DNA from: DASXVU01 sp963732855
Lineage (GTDB): Archaea > Thermoplasmatota > Thermoplasmata > Methanomassiliicoccales > UBA472
Direction: 5' to 3'
Assembly (NCBI GenBank): GCA_963732855.1
Contig: CAVTBB010000002.1
Coordinates: forward strand, 248,001-312,000
Length of the DNA stretch: 64,000 bases
The notes under the pieces are model-generated. The model saw only the letters and a list, made by a program, of their open reading frames with translations. It did no database searches and was not told the DNA's origin. The position numbers and the translations under genes are program-made. Shown here piece after piece: positions 9,595 through 18,568 of the stretch (position 1 is the stretch's first letter; each line of letters starts with the position of its first letter).

Positions 9595-11334
9595 TTAACC
9601 CAGCTGGGCTTTCATAGCAACGATCGTCTCTGCCGGCATCGCGATGAAGCCTATCTCTCCCAGGACCCTCTGTCCGCCGTTGGTGCTCAGGATCCACTCG
9701 AACCATCTCTTCTCCGCCCCGGTCGGGGTGCTGTCAGTATAGATGAAAAGGTACCTGGACAGATCGTACTTGAAGCCGAGGACCGCGGTGTCGTTCAAAG
9801 GCGAGAATGTTTCTGCGGTGGCATTATGTTTGAGATCGAGGACGTTCACCCCGGTGGACTGCTTGGCATATCCTATACCGACGTATCCGATGCCGCCTTG
9901 GTCGGTCCTCACCGCTTCGACTATGGCTGAGTTGCCTTGCAGCATGTTCATGTTAAGCGAGTAGTTTCCCTTGCTCAGGACGATCTCCTGGAAATAGAGG
10001 TATGTGCCGGATGTGGCCTGCCTGCCGTAAAGTGTCACTGCCCTGTCGACCCCGCCGATCTGGTTCCAGTTGGTTATCGAGCCGTTGTAAAGGCCTTTCA
10101 GCTGGTCCATGGTCAAGGCCGTCACCCCGTTGCCCGCGTTCACTATTATTGCGATACCGTCGAGGGCGACCTTGAACTCGACCGGGTCCCTTCCCGCCGC
10201 GATGGCGTCCGTCCTCTCTTGAGCCGTCATCGCCCTGGATGCCTGGGCCATGTCGTTCAGGTTGCTCTTGAAATCGCTGATACCTTTGCCACTGCCCCCG
10301 CCGCTCACCTCGACGTTGATCCAGGTATAGTTGGCGTGGAAATCCTCAGACCATATCTGGCACATCTCCAGCATCGTGTCCGATCCGCTCTGCTTGAGGG
10401 TGACCGAACCAGGCGTATTCCCCAGCTTCACCATGTTATCCTCGATGGTGTTCTGGGGCAATGCGTAGAATCCGGTCTCCTGGGCGATCTTCTGACCCTT
10501 CTGCGAATCTATCGTCCATAGAAGGAAGTCTTTGACCTCGGTGGAGGGCATGCCGTTGGTGTACAGGAACAGGAATCTCGAGAGCGGGTATTTTCCGCTC
10601 AAGACCTGGGATTCGTTCAACGGCGAATATGGCGCGGAAGCGGTATTCTTTGATATGGTAAGGATGCTGATGCCTGTAGCTTGTTTTGCGTAGCCAATGC
10701 CGACGTAACCGATGCCTGATGGGTCACCCTTGACCGATTCCACGATCGCCGAGTTCCCCTGCAGCAAGTTCATGTTCACTGAGTAGTTGCCCTTGCTCAG
10801 GACAACCTCTTGGAAATAGAGGTAGGTGCCGGATGAAGACTGTCTTCCATAGAGCGTGACCGCCAGGTCGGCCCCACCGATCTGGTTCCAGTTCGTGATC
10901 GAGCCGTTGTAGAGGCCCTTAAGATGGTCCATGGTCATGGTGGTAAGCCCATTGGCATTGTTCACAATGATTGCTATGCCGTCGATGGCCACCGGGATCT
11001 CGATCGAGGTTCTCCCGGACGCGGTCATATTCTCCTTTTCAGATGCCGTCATCTGTCTTGAGGATTGAGCGATGTCCACGGTGTTGTCCAGGATCGCCTG
11101 GATTCCGACCCCGCTACCACCACCGGAGACGTCCACATTGATGTTCGTGAAGTTCTCATGGTATCCCTCGGACCATAGCTGACACAGTTCAAGCATGGTG
11201 TCCGATCCCTTCTGTTTGATTGTCACCGCAGAGGCTTGGTTCGTTGATTTGTTGTTCATCAACGCAAAACCTATCCCAGCGATGATGATAATGGCCACAA
11301 CAGCGATGGCCAGGTACATAGTCTTCTTTTCCAT
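9595..11334 (-). CDS. pstS: Phosphate-binding protein PstS with two tandem binding modules
   Basis: A 579-residue protein, about twice the normal PstS length. An N-terminal hydrophobic segment (residues 7-25) is a signal or membrane anchor. Two homologous phosphate-binding domains follow (about 38-305 and 310-579). Each carries the same ligand blocks: GSDTM, VSGGGSG, SRxMT, VAxDGIAIIVN and GRQxSSGT/GRQATSGT. All residues expected to hold phosphate look intact in both. The two halves are also similar in DNA, an internal direct duplication. It is the first gene of the operon; a GGTGA site lies before the ATG. It would capture phosphate outside the membrane for PstCAB. Confidence 0.95.
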   Translation of the reverse strand: MEKKTMYLAIAVVAIIIIAGIGFALMNNKSTNQASAVTIKQKGSDTMLELCQLWSEGYHENFTNINVDVSGGGSGVGIQAILDNTVDIAQSSRQMTASEKENMTASGRTSIEIPVAIDGIAIIVNNANGLTTMTMDHLKGLYNGSITNWNQIGGADLAVTLYGRQSSSGTYLYFQEVVLSKGNYSVNMNLLQGNSAIVESVKGDPSGIGYVGIGYAKQATGISILTISKNTASAPYSPLNESQVLSGKYPLSRFLFLYTNGMPSTEVKDFLLWTIDSQKGQKIAQETGFYALPQNTIEDNMVKLGNTPGSVTLKQSGSDTMLEMCQIWSEDFHANYTWINVEVSGGGSGKGISDFKSNLNDMAQASRAMTAQERTDAIAAGRDPVEFKVALDGIAIIVNAGNGVTALTMDQLKGLYNGSITNWNQIGGVDRAVTLYGRQATSGTYLYFQEIVLSKGNYSLNMNMLQGNSAIVEAVRTDQGGIGYVGIGYAKQSTGVNVLDLKHNATAETFSPLNDTAVLGFKYDLSRYLFIYTDSTPTGAEKRWFEWILSTNGGQRVLGEIGFIAMPAETIVAMKAQLG

Positions 11335-11612
11335 TTCATCTCACCTTGTTCGACGATATCAAGCCAGAATGCGGAGATGGCTTCTTGGGTCCGTCATTTA
11401 GCGTTAGCAACGGGACCGCGGAAGACCGCTGATCACTATATTTCCAAATCTCCGGTTTCGGCATGGTTTATCGATTTCACGCAGTGAGGGTTGGGTTTAT
11501 ATGGATTCTCGAAATAGAATACATTCCCATATTTTGTAAATATTCATGAATATATGGTATATACTGTAAATACAATAACTTGATATTACATACTAGATGT
11601 AGAATGGGATGA
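11335..11612. promoter_or_regulatory. Divergent pst / abrB-phoU control region with palindrome and repeats
   Basis: This AT-rich intergenic segment separates pstS (minus) from the AbrB-PhoU regulator gene (plus). It holds a perfect 14-bp palindrome ATATTCATGAATAT (11540-11553), the palindrome GTATATAC (11558-11565), and a direct repeat TGTAAATA at 11535-11542 and 11566-11573. A TATA-like GAAATATAG on the minus strand near 11440 could serve pst. The repeats sit beside the gene for an AbrB-domain protein, so they are plausible operators. This is inference from position and symmetry. Confidence 0.55.
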
Positions 11613-12626
11613 ATGTCCGTGGATATACGTAGGATTCAGAAGACAGGCGCTTCGACCATGACGGTCTCGTTGCCCAAGGACTGGATCAATTCTCAGGGGC
11701 TCAAGGCGGGAGATTCTGTCAGCATGCAGGTCATGCCTGATGGAACGGTCTCGGTCGATCCAAGGAGCGACCGAAAAAGGGAACCGGCAAAACGGACCAT
11801 CCGCATTGAGAAAGAAGAATCAGAAGAGCATCTGACGAGGAAACTGATCGGTGCCTATCTCGCCGGATTCAACATCATCGAGATCAGGTCCAAGGACCGC
11901 ATGGAACACGACATCAAGCATGCAATTAAGGACTTTGCGAGATTAGTGATCGGGCCGGAAGTGATCGAGGAGACCAGCAACAGCGTGGTACTGCACGACC
12001 TGTCCGATCCGGTTGAACTGCCTCAGGAGAAATGTGTGCGCCGCATGCACCTCATTGTCAGTTCGATGCACAAGGACGCGATGGAAGCCTTGGCGGACCG
12101 CGATGTGGAAATGGCACATGACATTGTTGACCGTGACGCCGACGTGGACCGCCTTTACTGGATGGCGGTCAAGCAGTACAACCTCATCATCAAGGACCGG
12201 AAGCTCGGTGAACGGATCGGCGTGGACATCTACGAGGGCATGAACCTTATGCTCGTGGCCAGAGGGATCGAGCGTATCGGTGACCACGCGGAGAAGATCG
12301 CGAAGAACGCCATGCTAGCCGCCGAGGCGAAGGTCAAAATGGAGGATCTGAATATAATTTTGGCCCTTTCCAGCAGATCGATGGAGGTCCTTGATCGGTC
12401 GATCGAGGCCTTCTTCCTCAAGGATATCGAATCGGCGAATGCGGCGATCGACGCGGGAAATGTTCTGGTAGCCGACCTGGAGAAACTGAGCACAGAGATC
12501 CGCATGCCCTCCAATAAGACAGCGGTCGTCGCCACCAATGTTATCGATTCGATAATAAGGACCACCATGTACTCGATGGATATTTCCGAGATAGCCATCA
12601 ACGGGGCGATGAACAGAAAAGAGTAG
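11613..12626 (+). CDS. AbrB/SpoVT-domain PhoU-type phosphate regulator
   Basis: A 337-residue archaeal regulator. Residues 1-50 form a swapped-hairpin AbrB/SpoVT DNA-binding domain (RRIQKTGASTMTVSLPKDW is typical). The rest is a two-repeat PhoU helical domain with acidic metal motifs (DRDADVDRLYWMA and ARGIERIGDHAEKIA). The fusion suggests that phosphate status sensed through the PhoU part controls transcription directly. It is divergent from pstSCAB-phoU and is the obvious candidate to bind the intervening repeats. GGGATG precedes the ATG. Confidence 0.9.
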   Translation: MSVDIRRIQKTGASTMTVSLPKDWINSQGLKAGDSVSMQVMPDGTVSVDPRSDRKREPAKRTIRIEKEESEEHLTRKLIGAYLAGFNIIEIRSKDRMEHDIKHAIKDFARLVIGPEVIEETSNSVVLHDLSDPVELPQEKCVRRMHLIVSSMHKDAMEALADRDVEMAHDIVDRDADVDRLYWMAVKQYNLIIKDRKLGERIGVDIYEGMNLMLVARGIERIGDHAEKIAKNAMLAAEAKVKMEDLNIILALSSRSMEVLDRSIEAFFLKDIESANAAIDAGNVLVADLEKLSTEIRMPSNKTAVVATNVIDSIIRTTMYSMDISEIAINGAMNRKE

Positions 12627-12700
12627 AAATTCGATTCGTCCTTTTTCAAGAAAAGCCCTGTTTTTAATATTTAATAGAATCATATATTCATGGAATCCCG

Positions 12701-13183
12701 ATGAAGATCGAATACTATCACGCGTCGAAATACGGTAACGGGGCAATGGTGGCGGAACAGTTCAAGAAATCTATGGAGGCTAAAGGCGTGGCGGTGAGCG
12801 TCCATCATATTCGGGATGTGAAACCGAAGGAGCTAGCACCTGCCGATCTCTACATTTTCAGCTCGCCTGGAAGGATAGGAAAGCCGATCGGGGGCATGCG
12901 CCGATTTCTTAAGAATGTCACGCTACCCGCAGGCACTAAATACGGTATCTTGACCACCCAGGGGGCTCCAGTCCCGGACAAGAAGACCGGTGTAATTCCA
13001 ACTGAGGAGGAGCTGGCCAAGTGGCAGAGGATCATGCCGATCATGAACGAATTGTTACAGGCGAAGGGACTGCAGAAGGTTGCTGAAGGAAAGGTCTTTG
13101 TGACCGGGTTGAAGGGACCTCTAGAAGAGGGATGGCAAAAGAAAGTTGAGGCTTTCATTGCCCAGATCCCGATTCCAGCATAG
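12701..13183 (+). CDS. Flavodoxin-like protein
   Basis: A 160-residue single-domain flavodoxin fold. The N-terminal strand and phosphate loop read YHASKYGNGAMVAE, matching the (S/T)xxGNT-type FMN loop with changes. A second flavin loop is at FSSPGRIGKPIGGM. It probably carries electrons with bound FMN in the cytoplasm; the partner is unknown. A TATA-like TTTAATATTTAA lies near 12661-12672. It is convergent with the following membrane-protein gene (2-base gap). Confidence 0.82.
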   Translation: MKIEYYHASKYGNGAMVAEQFKKSMEAKGVAVSVHHIRDVKPKELAPADLYIFSSPGRIGKPIGGMRRFLKNVTLPAGTKYGILTTQGAPVPDKKTGVIPTEEELAKWQRIMPIMNELLQAKGLQKVAEGKVFVTGLKGPLEEGWQKKVEAFIAQIPIPA

Positions 13184-13185
13184 GA

Positions 13186-13731
13186 CTAGGTTTCCCTCTC
13201 CGATATCTGGGGCGATTGAGAAAGTTTCTGCCGGATGATGATGTACAGTATCGTTGTATAGGGTATGATGAAGACGCTGACGACGACTGCTAGTAACAGG
13301 AACAGTCTAGCTAGGCCATCGCTTATCCATGACATCAGGAATCGGATGGACTCAGGCAACGAGTTCGGCAAATGGGAGAAATCGAATGGGAAGCTTAATG
13401 AGAACCAGACCGCGGCCACAAGGATGGAGATAGATACGATGATGTCCATAGGCCGAGAGGAATTCTTGCGTCCGGTGATCGCCCTCATAAGGCTGGGTGC
13501 TGCCCCGAAGATTGCTATCCCGAAGAACAGGATCCCATCAGGTGAGGAAAAGGTAGAAAGGAAGAATCCTGAGTGTGAATTGTATAATGCAAAGAAGTAA
13601 ACCGCGAATAATAATGAGAAAACTGCCCCGATCATCTGACCGGTTCTATCGGATGGACGCATTCTATCCCGAGCCGCCTCCTTTGACGCCAGCCTGTCGA
13701 ACCATCCGCCAGGTTGAAGATTCATTTTCAT
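13186..13731 (-). CDS. Hypothetical membrane protein with about four membrane segments
   Basis: About 181 residues with a basic cytoplasmic N-terminus and hydrophobic segments near residues 34-52, 62-80, 93-112 and 150-170. The frame is open to 13788, but a very strong ribosome site GGGGGAGGG lies 7 nt before the ATG at 13731, so I use that start. An AATTATATTTG box further upstream fits its promoter. I do not recognise the family. Confidence 0.65.
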   Translation of the reverse strand: MKMNLQPGGWFDRLASKEAARDRMRPSDRTGQMIGAVFSLLFAVYFFALYNSHSGFFLSTFSSPDGILFFGIAIFGAAPSLMRAITGRKNSSRPMDIIVSISILVAAVWFSLSFPFDFSHLPNSLPESIRFLMSWISDGLARLFLLLAVVVSVFIIPYTTILYIIIRQKLSQSPQISERET

Positions 13732-13900
13732 AATCAAGCCCTCCCCCATATTAACTAGACAATCAAATATAATTAGGTTCGGCCTCATGATTCGAGAGAA
13801 CCAGGGATCGCCTCAATGCTGATTGACTGTACTAATAATGATAAAAAATAGAACCCCGAGGCTACCAGACACTGTCAGCCCGGACGGCTCCGTTCAATAT

Positions 13901-14414
13901 CTACGGAAGTTCAATCGAGATTGAACCCGCCATGGACTCGAAGTGCTCGGCCAGTCCGCCCTCGCTCAGGATCTTGAGCATGACCTTCGGCAGCGGGGAG
14001 GTCTTGATCTCCTTGCCTTTGGTCAGATTAAGGACGATGCCTGCCTCCAGGTCAACCTTCAGCACGTCACCCTCCTCGATCCCAGTGGTGTCGCACTCGA
14101 TCAGCGGGAGACCGACATTGATGCAGTTGCGATAGAATATCCTGGCGAACGACTTGGCGATGACCGCCGAGCATCCCGCCGCCTGTATGACCAACGGGGC
14201 CTGTTCGCGGCTCGATCCCATGCCAAAGTTCTCACCGGCCACGATGAAGTCGCCCTGTTCGATCTGCCTTGTAGAAACCAGGGCGCAGGTCCTCCATCAG
14301 GTGGGTGGACAGCTCCTTCATGTCCAGGCTCTTGAACTTGTACTTCCCGGCGATGATGTAATCGGTGTTGATGTTCTTGCCGAAGACGTGGGCCTTGCCT
14401 TTCATCTGTTCCAT
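13901..14414 (-). CDS. LeuD-type dehydratase small subunit, frame broken near 14267
   Basis: Small (swivel) subunit of a 3-isopropylmalate dehydratase/homoaconitase-type enzyme, about 170 residues when joined. The N-terminal part is read from 14414 (GKNINTDYIIAGKYKFKSLD). The C-terminal part is in the next frame (GENFGMGSSREQAP, AKSFARIFYRNCINVGLPLI). Removing one G of the GG at 14267-14268 restores FYKQIEQGDFIVAGENFG, the canonical sequence. The start overlaps the leuC-like stop (TAATG) and has GGGAGG upstream. The YKFKS loop, which contributes to substrate choice in this family, is not the YLRT of known homoaconitases, so I leave the substrate open. Confidence 0.85.
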
Positions 14415-15664
14415 TAGAGCGCCTCCCTCGGGTCGGCGATACATCCCTTAATGGCCGAGTAGGCCGCTGTCGCTGGGGACCCTAGGTATATGTCCGCCTT
14501 GACATTGCCCATGCGGCCCTTGAAGTTGCGGTTTGCCGTCGATAGAACGTTCTCCGCATCCGACGGGACACCATTGCAGGTTCCAACACACGGTCCGCAA
14601 GAAGGGGTCATCATAACGGCACCGGCCTTGACCAGCTTCTCCACGGTTCCGTCGTGCAGCGCGTTCAGGTAGATCTCGCGTGACGCCGGTGCCACCAGCA
14701 GCCTCAGGCTCTTGGACACCTGCTTGCCGTCGAGTATCCTGGCCGCAATCGCCAGGTCCTCACTCCTGCCGTTGGTGCAAGTGCCGATGAAGATCTGGTC
14801 GAGCTTCAGCCCTTCCACTTTCTGGATTGGGACAACGTTGTCCACATCGGGCGGGCAGGCGATCTGCGGCGGCATGTCGGAGAGGTCCTCCTCGACCACA
14901 CGCTCATACTTGGCGCCGGCCGAGGCCTGAACTGGCGAGTATTTGGCCTGAGCCCTTCCCTTCAGGTAGGCGTCGGTCTTGCTATCGCAGCGCATCAACC
15001 CGACCTTGGCGCCTGTTTCAACCGCGAGGTTGGAGATGGTCATCCTGGCCTCGACGGACATGTCATCAATGATATCACCGTAGAGCTCGAGTGCCTTGTA
15101 AGTGGCTCCGTTAGCCGTGAGCATACCTACCATATGTAGGGCGACATCCTTCGAATATACTCCATTCTGCAGCTTGCCATTGTAGACCAGCTTGATCGTC
15201 TCGGGAACCTTGAACCACATCTTGCCGCTGATAAGCGCCGCCGCCATGTCGGTGCTTCCGACGCCGGTGGCGAACGAGTTCAGCGCGCCATATGTGCAGG
15301 TGTGCGAATCGGCGCCGATGATGATCGTTCCGGGCAGCGCTCTTCCAGACTCTGGCACCAGGACATGGCAGACCCCTTCCCCCACGTCGTAGAGCTTCGC
15401 GCCGTACTTCGAGGCGAACTCCCTCATCTGCTTGTGGATGTTGGAGACACCTTCCATCGGTGATGGGGCATTATGGTCAATGACGATTGCGTAGCGCGAC
15501 GGGTCCATGATCTTCTTGCCGCCCAGATCATTGAACGACTTGATAGTGAGCCCGGTCGTCCCGTCCTGGGACATCATGAAGTCCACCGGGGCGACCACGA
15601 AGTCGCCTGCCTTGACCTTCTTACCTACGTGCGCTGAAAGTATCTCCTCAGACATTGTGCCCAT
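14414..15664 (-). CDS. LeuC-type dehydratase large subunit (aconitase family)
   Basis: A 416-residue [4Fe-4S] hydro-lyase large subunit. Cluster cysteines are in IGTCTNGR and PSCGPCVGTCNG, and the substrate/active-site blocks VIDHNAPS and GADSHTCTYG are present. With the following small subunit it would isomerise isopropylmalate, citramalate, homocitrate or citrate. The preceding NifV-like synthase makes the citrate or homocitrate roles at least as likely as leucine synthesis. GGAG lies 9 nt before the ATG. Confidence 0.9.
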   Translation of the reverse strand: MGTMSEEILSAHVGKKVKAGDFVVAPVDFMMSQDGTTGLTIKSFNDLGGKKIMDPSRYAIVIDHNAPSPMEGVSNIHKQMREFASKYGAKLYDVGEGVCHVLVPESGRALPGTIIIGADSHTCTYGALNSFATGVGSTDMAAALISGKMWFKVPETIKLVYNGKLQNGVYSKDVALHMVGMLTANGATYKALELYGDIIDDMSVEARMTISNLAVETGAKVGLMRCDSKTDAYLKGRAQAKYSPVQASAGAKYERVVEEDLSDMPPQIACPPDVDNVVPIQKVEGLKLDQIFIGTCTNGRSEDLAIAARILDGKQVSKSLRLLVAPASREIYLNALHDGTVEKLVKAGAVMMTPSCGPCVGTCNGVPSDAENVLSTANRNFKGRMGNVKADIYLGSPATAAYSAIKGCIADPREAL

Positions 15665-15685
15665 TGTTGATAGCTCCTTGAATCT

Positions 15686-16865
15686 TCACTCGACGATGTT
15701 GCCCGGCACGCCGCTCCGGTAATCTAGATAGATGTACACAAGCTCGTTCTCGGTTAGGCTGCGCTTGAGCGCGACGGAGTTCGCCCTGACCTGCTCCAGC
15801 AGGATGCCGGCGACATCGTCGTCGATCTTCGTACCCGCGCTTCTCCAGCACCTGCTTCAGCGTGTGCCGTCCGGAATGCTTGCCGATGATGATCTTGCGC
15901 GTCAGCCCAACCTCTTCCGGCGTGTACGGCTCGTAGTTCGAGAAGTACTTGATCACTCCGTCGGTGTGTATGCCTGCCTCGTGAGCGAAGCAGTTGCCGC
16001 CGACGATCGGCTTCCATGCCGGGATGTCCCGACCAGCCGCTCGAGCCACATACTCCGAGACCTCCCTGAACCGTGAAGTGTCGAAGCTGGTGTCCATCTT
16101 CAGTATGTGCTTGCCAACCATGGCGATCTCCTCCATCGGCGTGTTCCCGGTGCGTTCACCGATTCCCAGCACTGTCGTCGAAACGACCTTCGCCCCCGCC
16201 TGGACCCCTGCCAGTGCGTTCGCGGTCGCCATGCCGAAATCGTTATGGGTATGCATCTCCACGTCGATCTTGGCCTCTTCGATGATCCTCTTGATCTCGT
16301 CATAGGTGCGGCGCGGCTCAAGTATTCCGAGCGTGTCGCAGTAACGGAACCGGTCGGCCCCGGCCTCCTTTGCAGCCTTGGCGAAAGTAATGATGAAGTC
16401 CTTGTCCGCGCGGGAGGCGTCCTCTGCGTTGGCAGAGATATACAGCCCGTGCGCCTTGGCGTACTCGATCGACTCGACCAGCCTCTCTATGACCCACTCA
16501 CGGGTCTTCATGAGCTTGTGCTCGATATGGATATCCGACGATGACATCGAGATAGCGACCGAGTCAACGTCGCAGTCGATGGAATGAGCGATGTCTGCCG
16601 GGTTAGCGCGGTTCCAGCCGAGGATGGAAGCGTCGAGCCCGAGATGCGCTATGTTCTTGACCGCGTTCTTCTCGTCCCCTCCCATGGCCGGTATGCCTGC
16701 CTCGATCTGCTGCACCCCGATCTCGTCCAGTAGTTTCGCGATGCGCATCTTTTCCAGGTTGGCGAAGACTATTCCAGCAGCCTGCTCCCCATCTCTCAAT
16801 GTGGTATCGCAGATTACTAGTTGATGCTGGTTCAATTTTGCAAGTACTTCGTCCCTGTTCATCAT
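15686..16865 (-). CDS. Homocitrate/Re-citrate synthase-like HMGL-family acyltransferase, frame broken near 15835
   Basis: A Claisen-condensing enzyme of the isopropylmalate/homocitrate synthase family. It has the TIM-barrel metal site DTTLRDGEQAAG, the HTHNDFGMATANALAGVQAG block, GIGERTGNTPMEE, and the C-terminal FAHEAGIHTDGV and GKHSGRHTLK motifs. The AAG after GEQ, the SNYEPYTPEEVG loop and the overall spacing resemble NifV-type homocitrate synthase and Re-citrate synthase more than LeuA, and the regulatory domain is absent. One G of the GGG at 15834-15836 must be skipped to reach the natural end KIDDDVAGILLEQVR ... SGVPGNIVE. The joined length is 392. The start at 16865 has GGAAGGG upstream. 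First gene of the operon with leuC/leuD-like genes. Confidence 0.85.
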
Positions 16866-17204
16866 CAATTTTCCCTTCCTGCCTGGACCTGATCTAGCGG
16901 GGCGGCCTTTCCGGCCGACACGGGGCATTACCCTGGCTGAACGAGCGCCTCACTGTTTGAGAGATATAAGTTCGGAACGCCCCATCACCGACAATAATGG
17001 CTCTTCACAGTCCCATGGGGGACATTCATATCGTCGGGACACCAGGAGTAATGCGGACACAACTCCATAAAAGGGGGGATACTAAAGATTTTCGGCATAT
17101 GGATGGTTCAGAGTAGCATTCGTTTGGTCATCGATTCTCGCTTCTTGGGAGAACTATAGTTCAGTTTCACGTTCAAAATCTAGACAAGCGTCTAAATATA
17201 ACTC
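16866..17204. promoter_or_regulatory. Intergenic region: promoter and leader of the synthase/leuCD operon
   Basis: There is no convincing gene here. A minus-strand TATA-like CTTATATCTC (complement of 16963-16970) would give a start of transcription near 16940 and a leader of about 75 nt before the ATG at 16865. The leader can fold a short hairpin, CGGCC-GGAAA-GGCCG. Next to the Pelota stop, 17184-17196 holds TAGAC-(4 nt)-GTCTA followed by AT-rich sequence, a possible terminator for Pelota. All of this is visual inference. Confidence 0.4.
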
Positions 17205-18258
17205 TTAAGTGTAGACAGAACCCACCCTGAACCGGAGCAATGCCGCCATTCCCCCGATGGCATCGAGCTTTTTACCGCCCTCATGGTGCTCGGAGACAAC
17301 GATGACCGTGCCCCTCTGTTCCTCGACCGCCTTCATCATCCTCTCGAAGTCCTTGTTGCGAACCACGTTATCGATGATCAGCAGTGTATCAACAGCCCCG
17401 GCGTCCACCGCCTGTCTGACCTCCTTCGGACCATAGGCGACCGGCCCATCTTTCGCGATCCCCTCCAGGACCTTCTCCACCAAATTGACTTCCTGAGCGA
17501 CGCGCGAGTCCTTCAATACTTCAGTACCGAGGCCGCGCTTCATCAGTTCGTGGATCCCGGTCATTCCAGCCTGGCCAGTGTGATAGACGAACGCCTTCTC
17601 GAAGATCTCTGGCTCCTTTTCCTTGCCCAGTTCGAGGAGCGTCTCCTTGGCAAATCCTGGCCCCAGTATGACGAGCGGGACGCCTCCTACCGCCACCTGT
17701 TTCAGCTTAGCGAGCACCTCCAGGTAATATTCATTGGTCACCTTCTGCTCGTACATCTTGCCGCCGGCAGGTCCGGTGATCTCGAGCCACCCTCTGGATG
17801 CCCGCTTGCCGCATCACCGCGATCACCGCCTCGTCGTTCTCCAGCGCCACGAACACTATGGTCGGCTTCTTTGCATCTTCCACGGCGCGACGGACCCGTT
17901 CCAATTGGGATGGTTTCCATTCGGTCTTGATGATGGAGACCTGCTCCCCCTCCTCGAGATTGAGCGTATGGTATGAACCGATGTCCTGTGGCCCTTCCAC
18001 GATCACTCCAGTCACACGAAGGCGGATATCGAATTCATGGAACTCCATCTTCTCCACCTTGATACCAAGGACCATGCGCTTCTTCTCTGATCGCTCGGCC
18101 CGCACCTTGTCCACTTTTGCGGATTCGTCCCGGCGGTAGGTTGAGGCGACCAGTATGTCCCCTATCTGGATGATGTTGTAAAGATGCCAAAGGTCGTCCG
18201 GTGCATCGACCTGTACCTTAATCTCGCCCTTGAACCGGTCCTGATGGAGAACACGCAT
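17205..18258 (-). CDS. pelA: mRNA surveillance protein Pelota (Dom34), frame broken near 17791
   Basis: Archaeal Pelota, about 350 residues once joined. It recognises ribosomes stalled on mRNA and, with ABCE1 and aEF1A, splits them. The N-terminal Sm-like domain (IQIGDILVASTYRRDES) and start of the central domain are read from 18258. The rest continues in the next frame from EITGPAGGKMYEQKVTNEYY to LRFRVGSVYT, with the conserved GPGFAKE and YHTGQAGMTGI segments. Removing one G of the GGG at 17790-17792, or one base nearby, joins them. A TATA-like ATAATATT lies about 25 nt before the ATG, so the transcript is probably nearly leaderless. Confidence 0.92.
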
Positions 18259-18568
18259 CTGTCGAAGTGAAAGGTTCGGACAATATTATACCGTTGGGTA
18301 AAGACGGGATATCATCGAAGGGAAGGTCGGGTCCATTCTATGAATGTTCAATTTAACCTTTTACTGATACTTCGTTGATCATTGGATTCAAATCCTCTAA
18401 TTGCTTGAGGTCCGAGGATAGCAGCCATTTGGCCAATAGATGTCTTGAGAAAGCTTTTCTGGAAAGCCAGTATCTTGAATGTGTCCAATGATGGACAAAG
18501 CCCTCACATATGTGTTAGGGATAGCTCAATAAAAGTTAAGTACCCCCTAACTATACCATCGATTCTTA
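18259..18568. promoter_or_regulatory. Divergent Pelota / carA promoter region
   Basis: No gene is seen in these 310 bases. At the left end is the Pelota TATA (complement of about 18280-18290). At the right, AATAAAAGTTAA (about 18528-18540) is a TATA-like box some 25 nt upstream of an expected carA transcript start, giving a very short leader. AGTTA-(9 nt)-TAACT overlaps it and could be an operator. The middle is AT-rich and featureless. Confidence 0.4.

Noticed and set aside
16866..16928. N-terminal extension MPRVGRKG... of the homocitrate-synthase-like protein
   Set aside because: It is low-complexity and basic; ATG 16865 has a good ribosome site. It was instead noted as leader sequence with a hairpin.
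18384..18395. GGATTCAAATCC resembling a tRNA T-arm
   Set aside because: The loop is one base short and no matching acceptor, D or anticodon stems are present around it.
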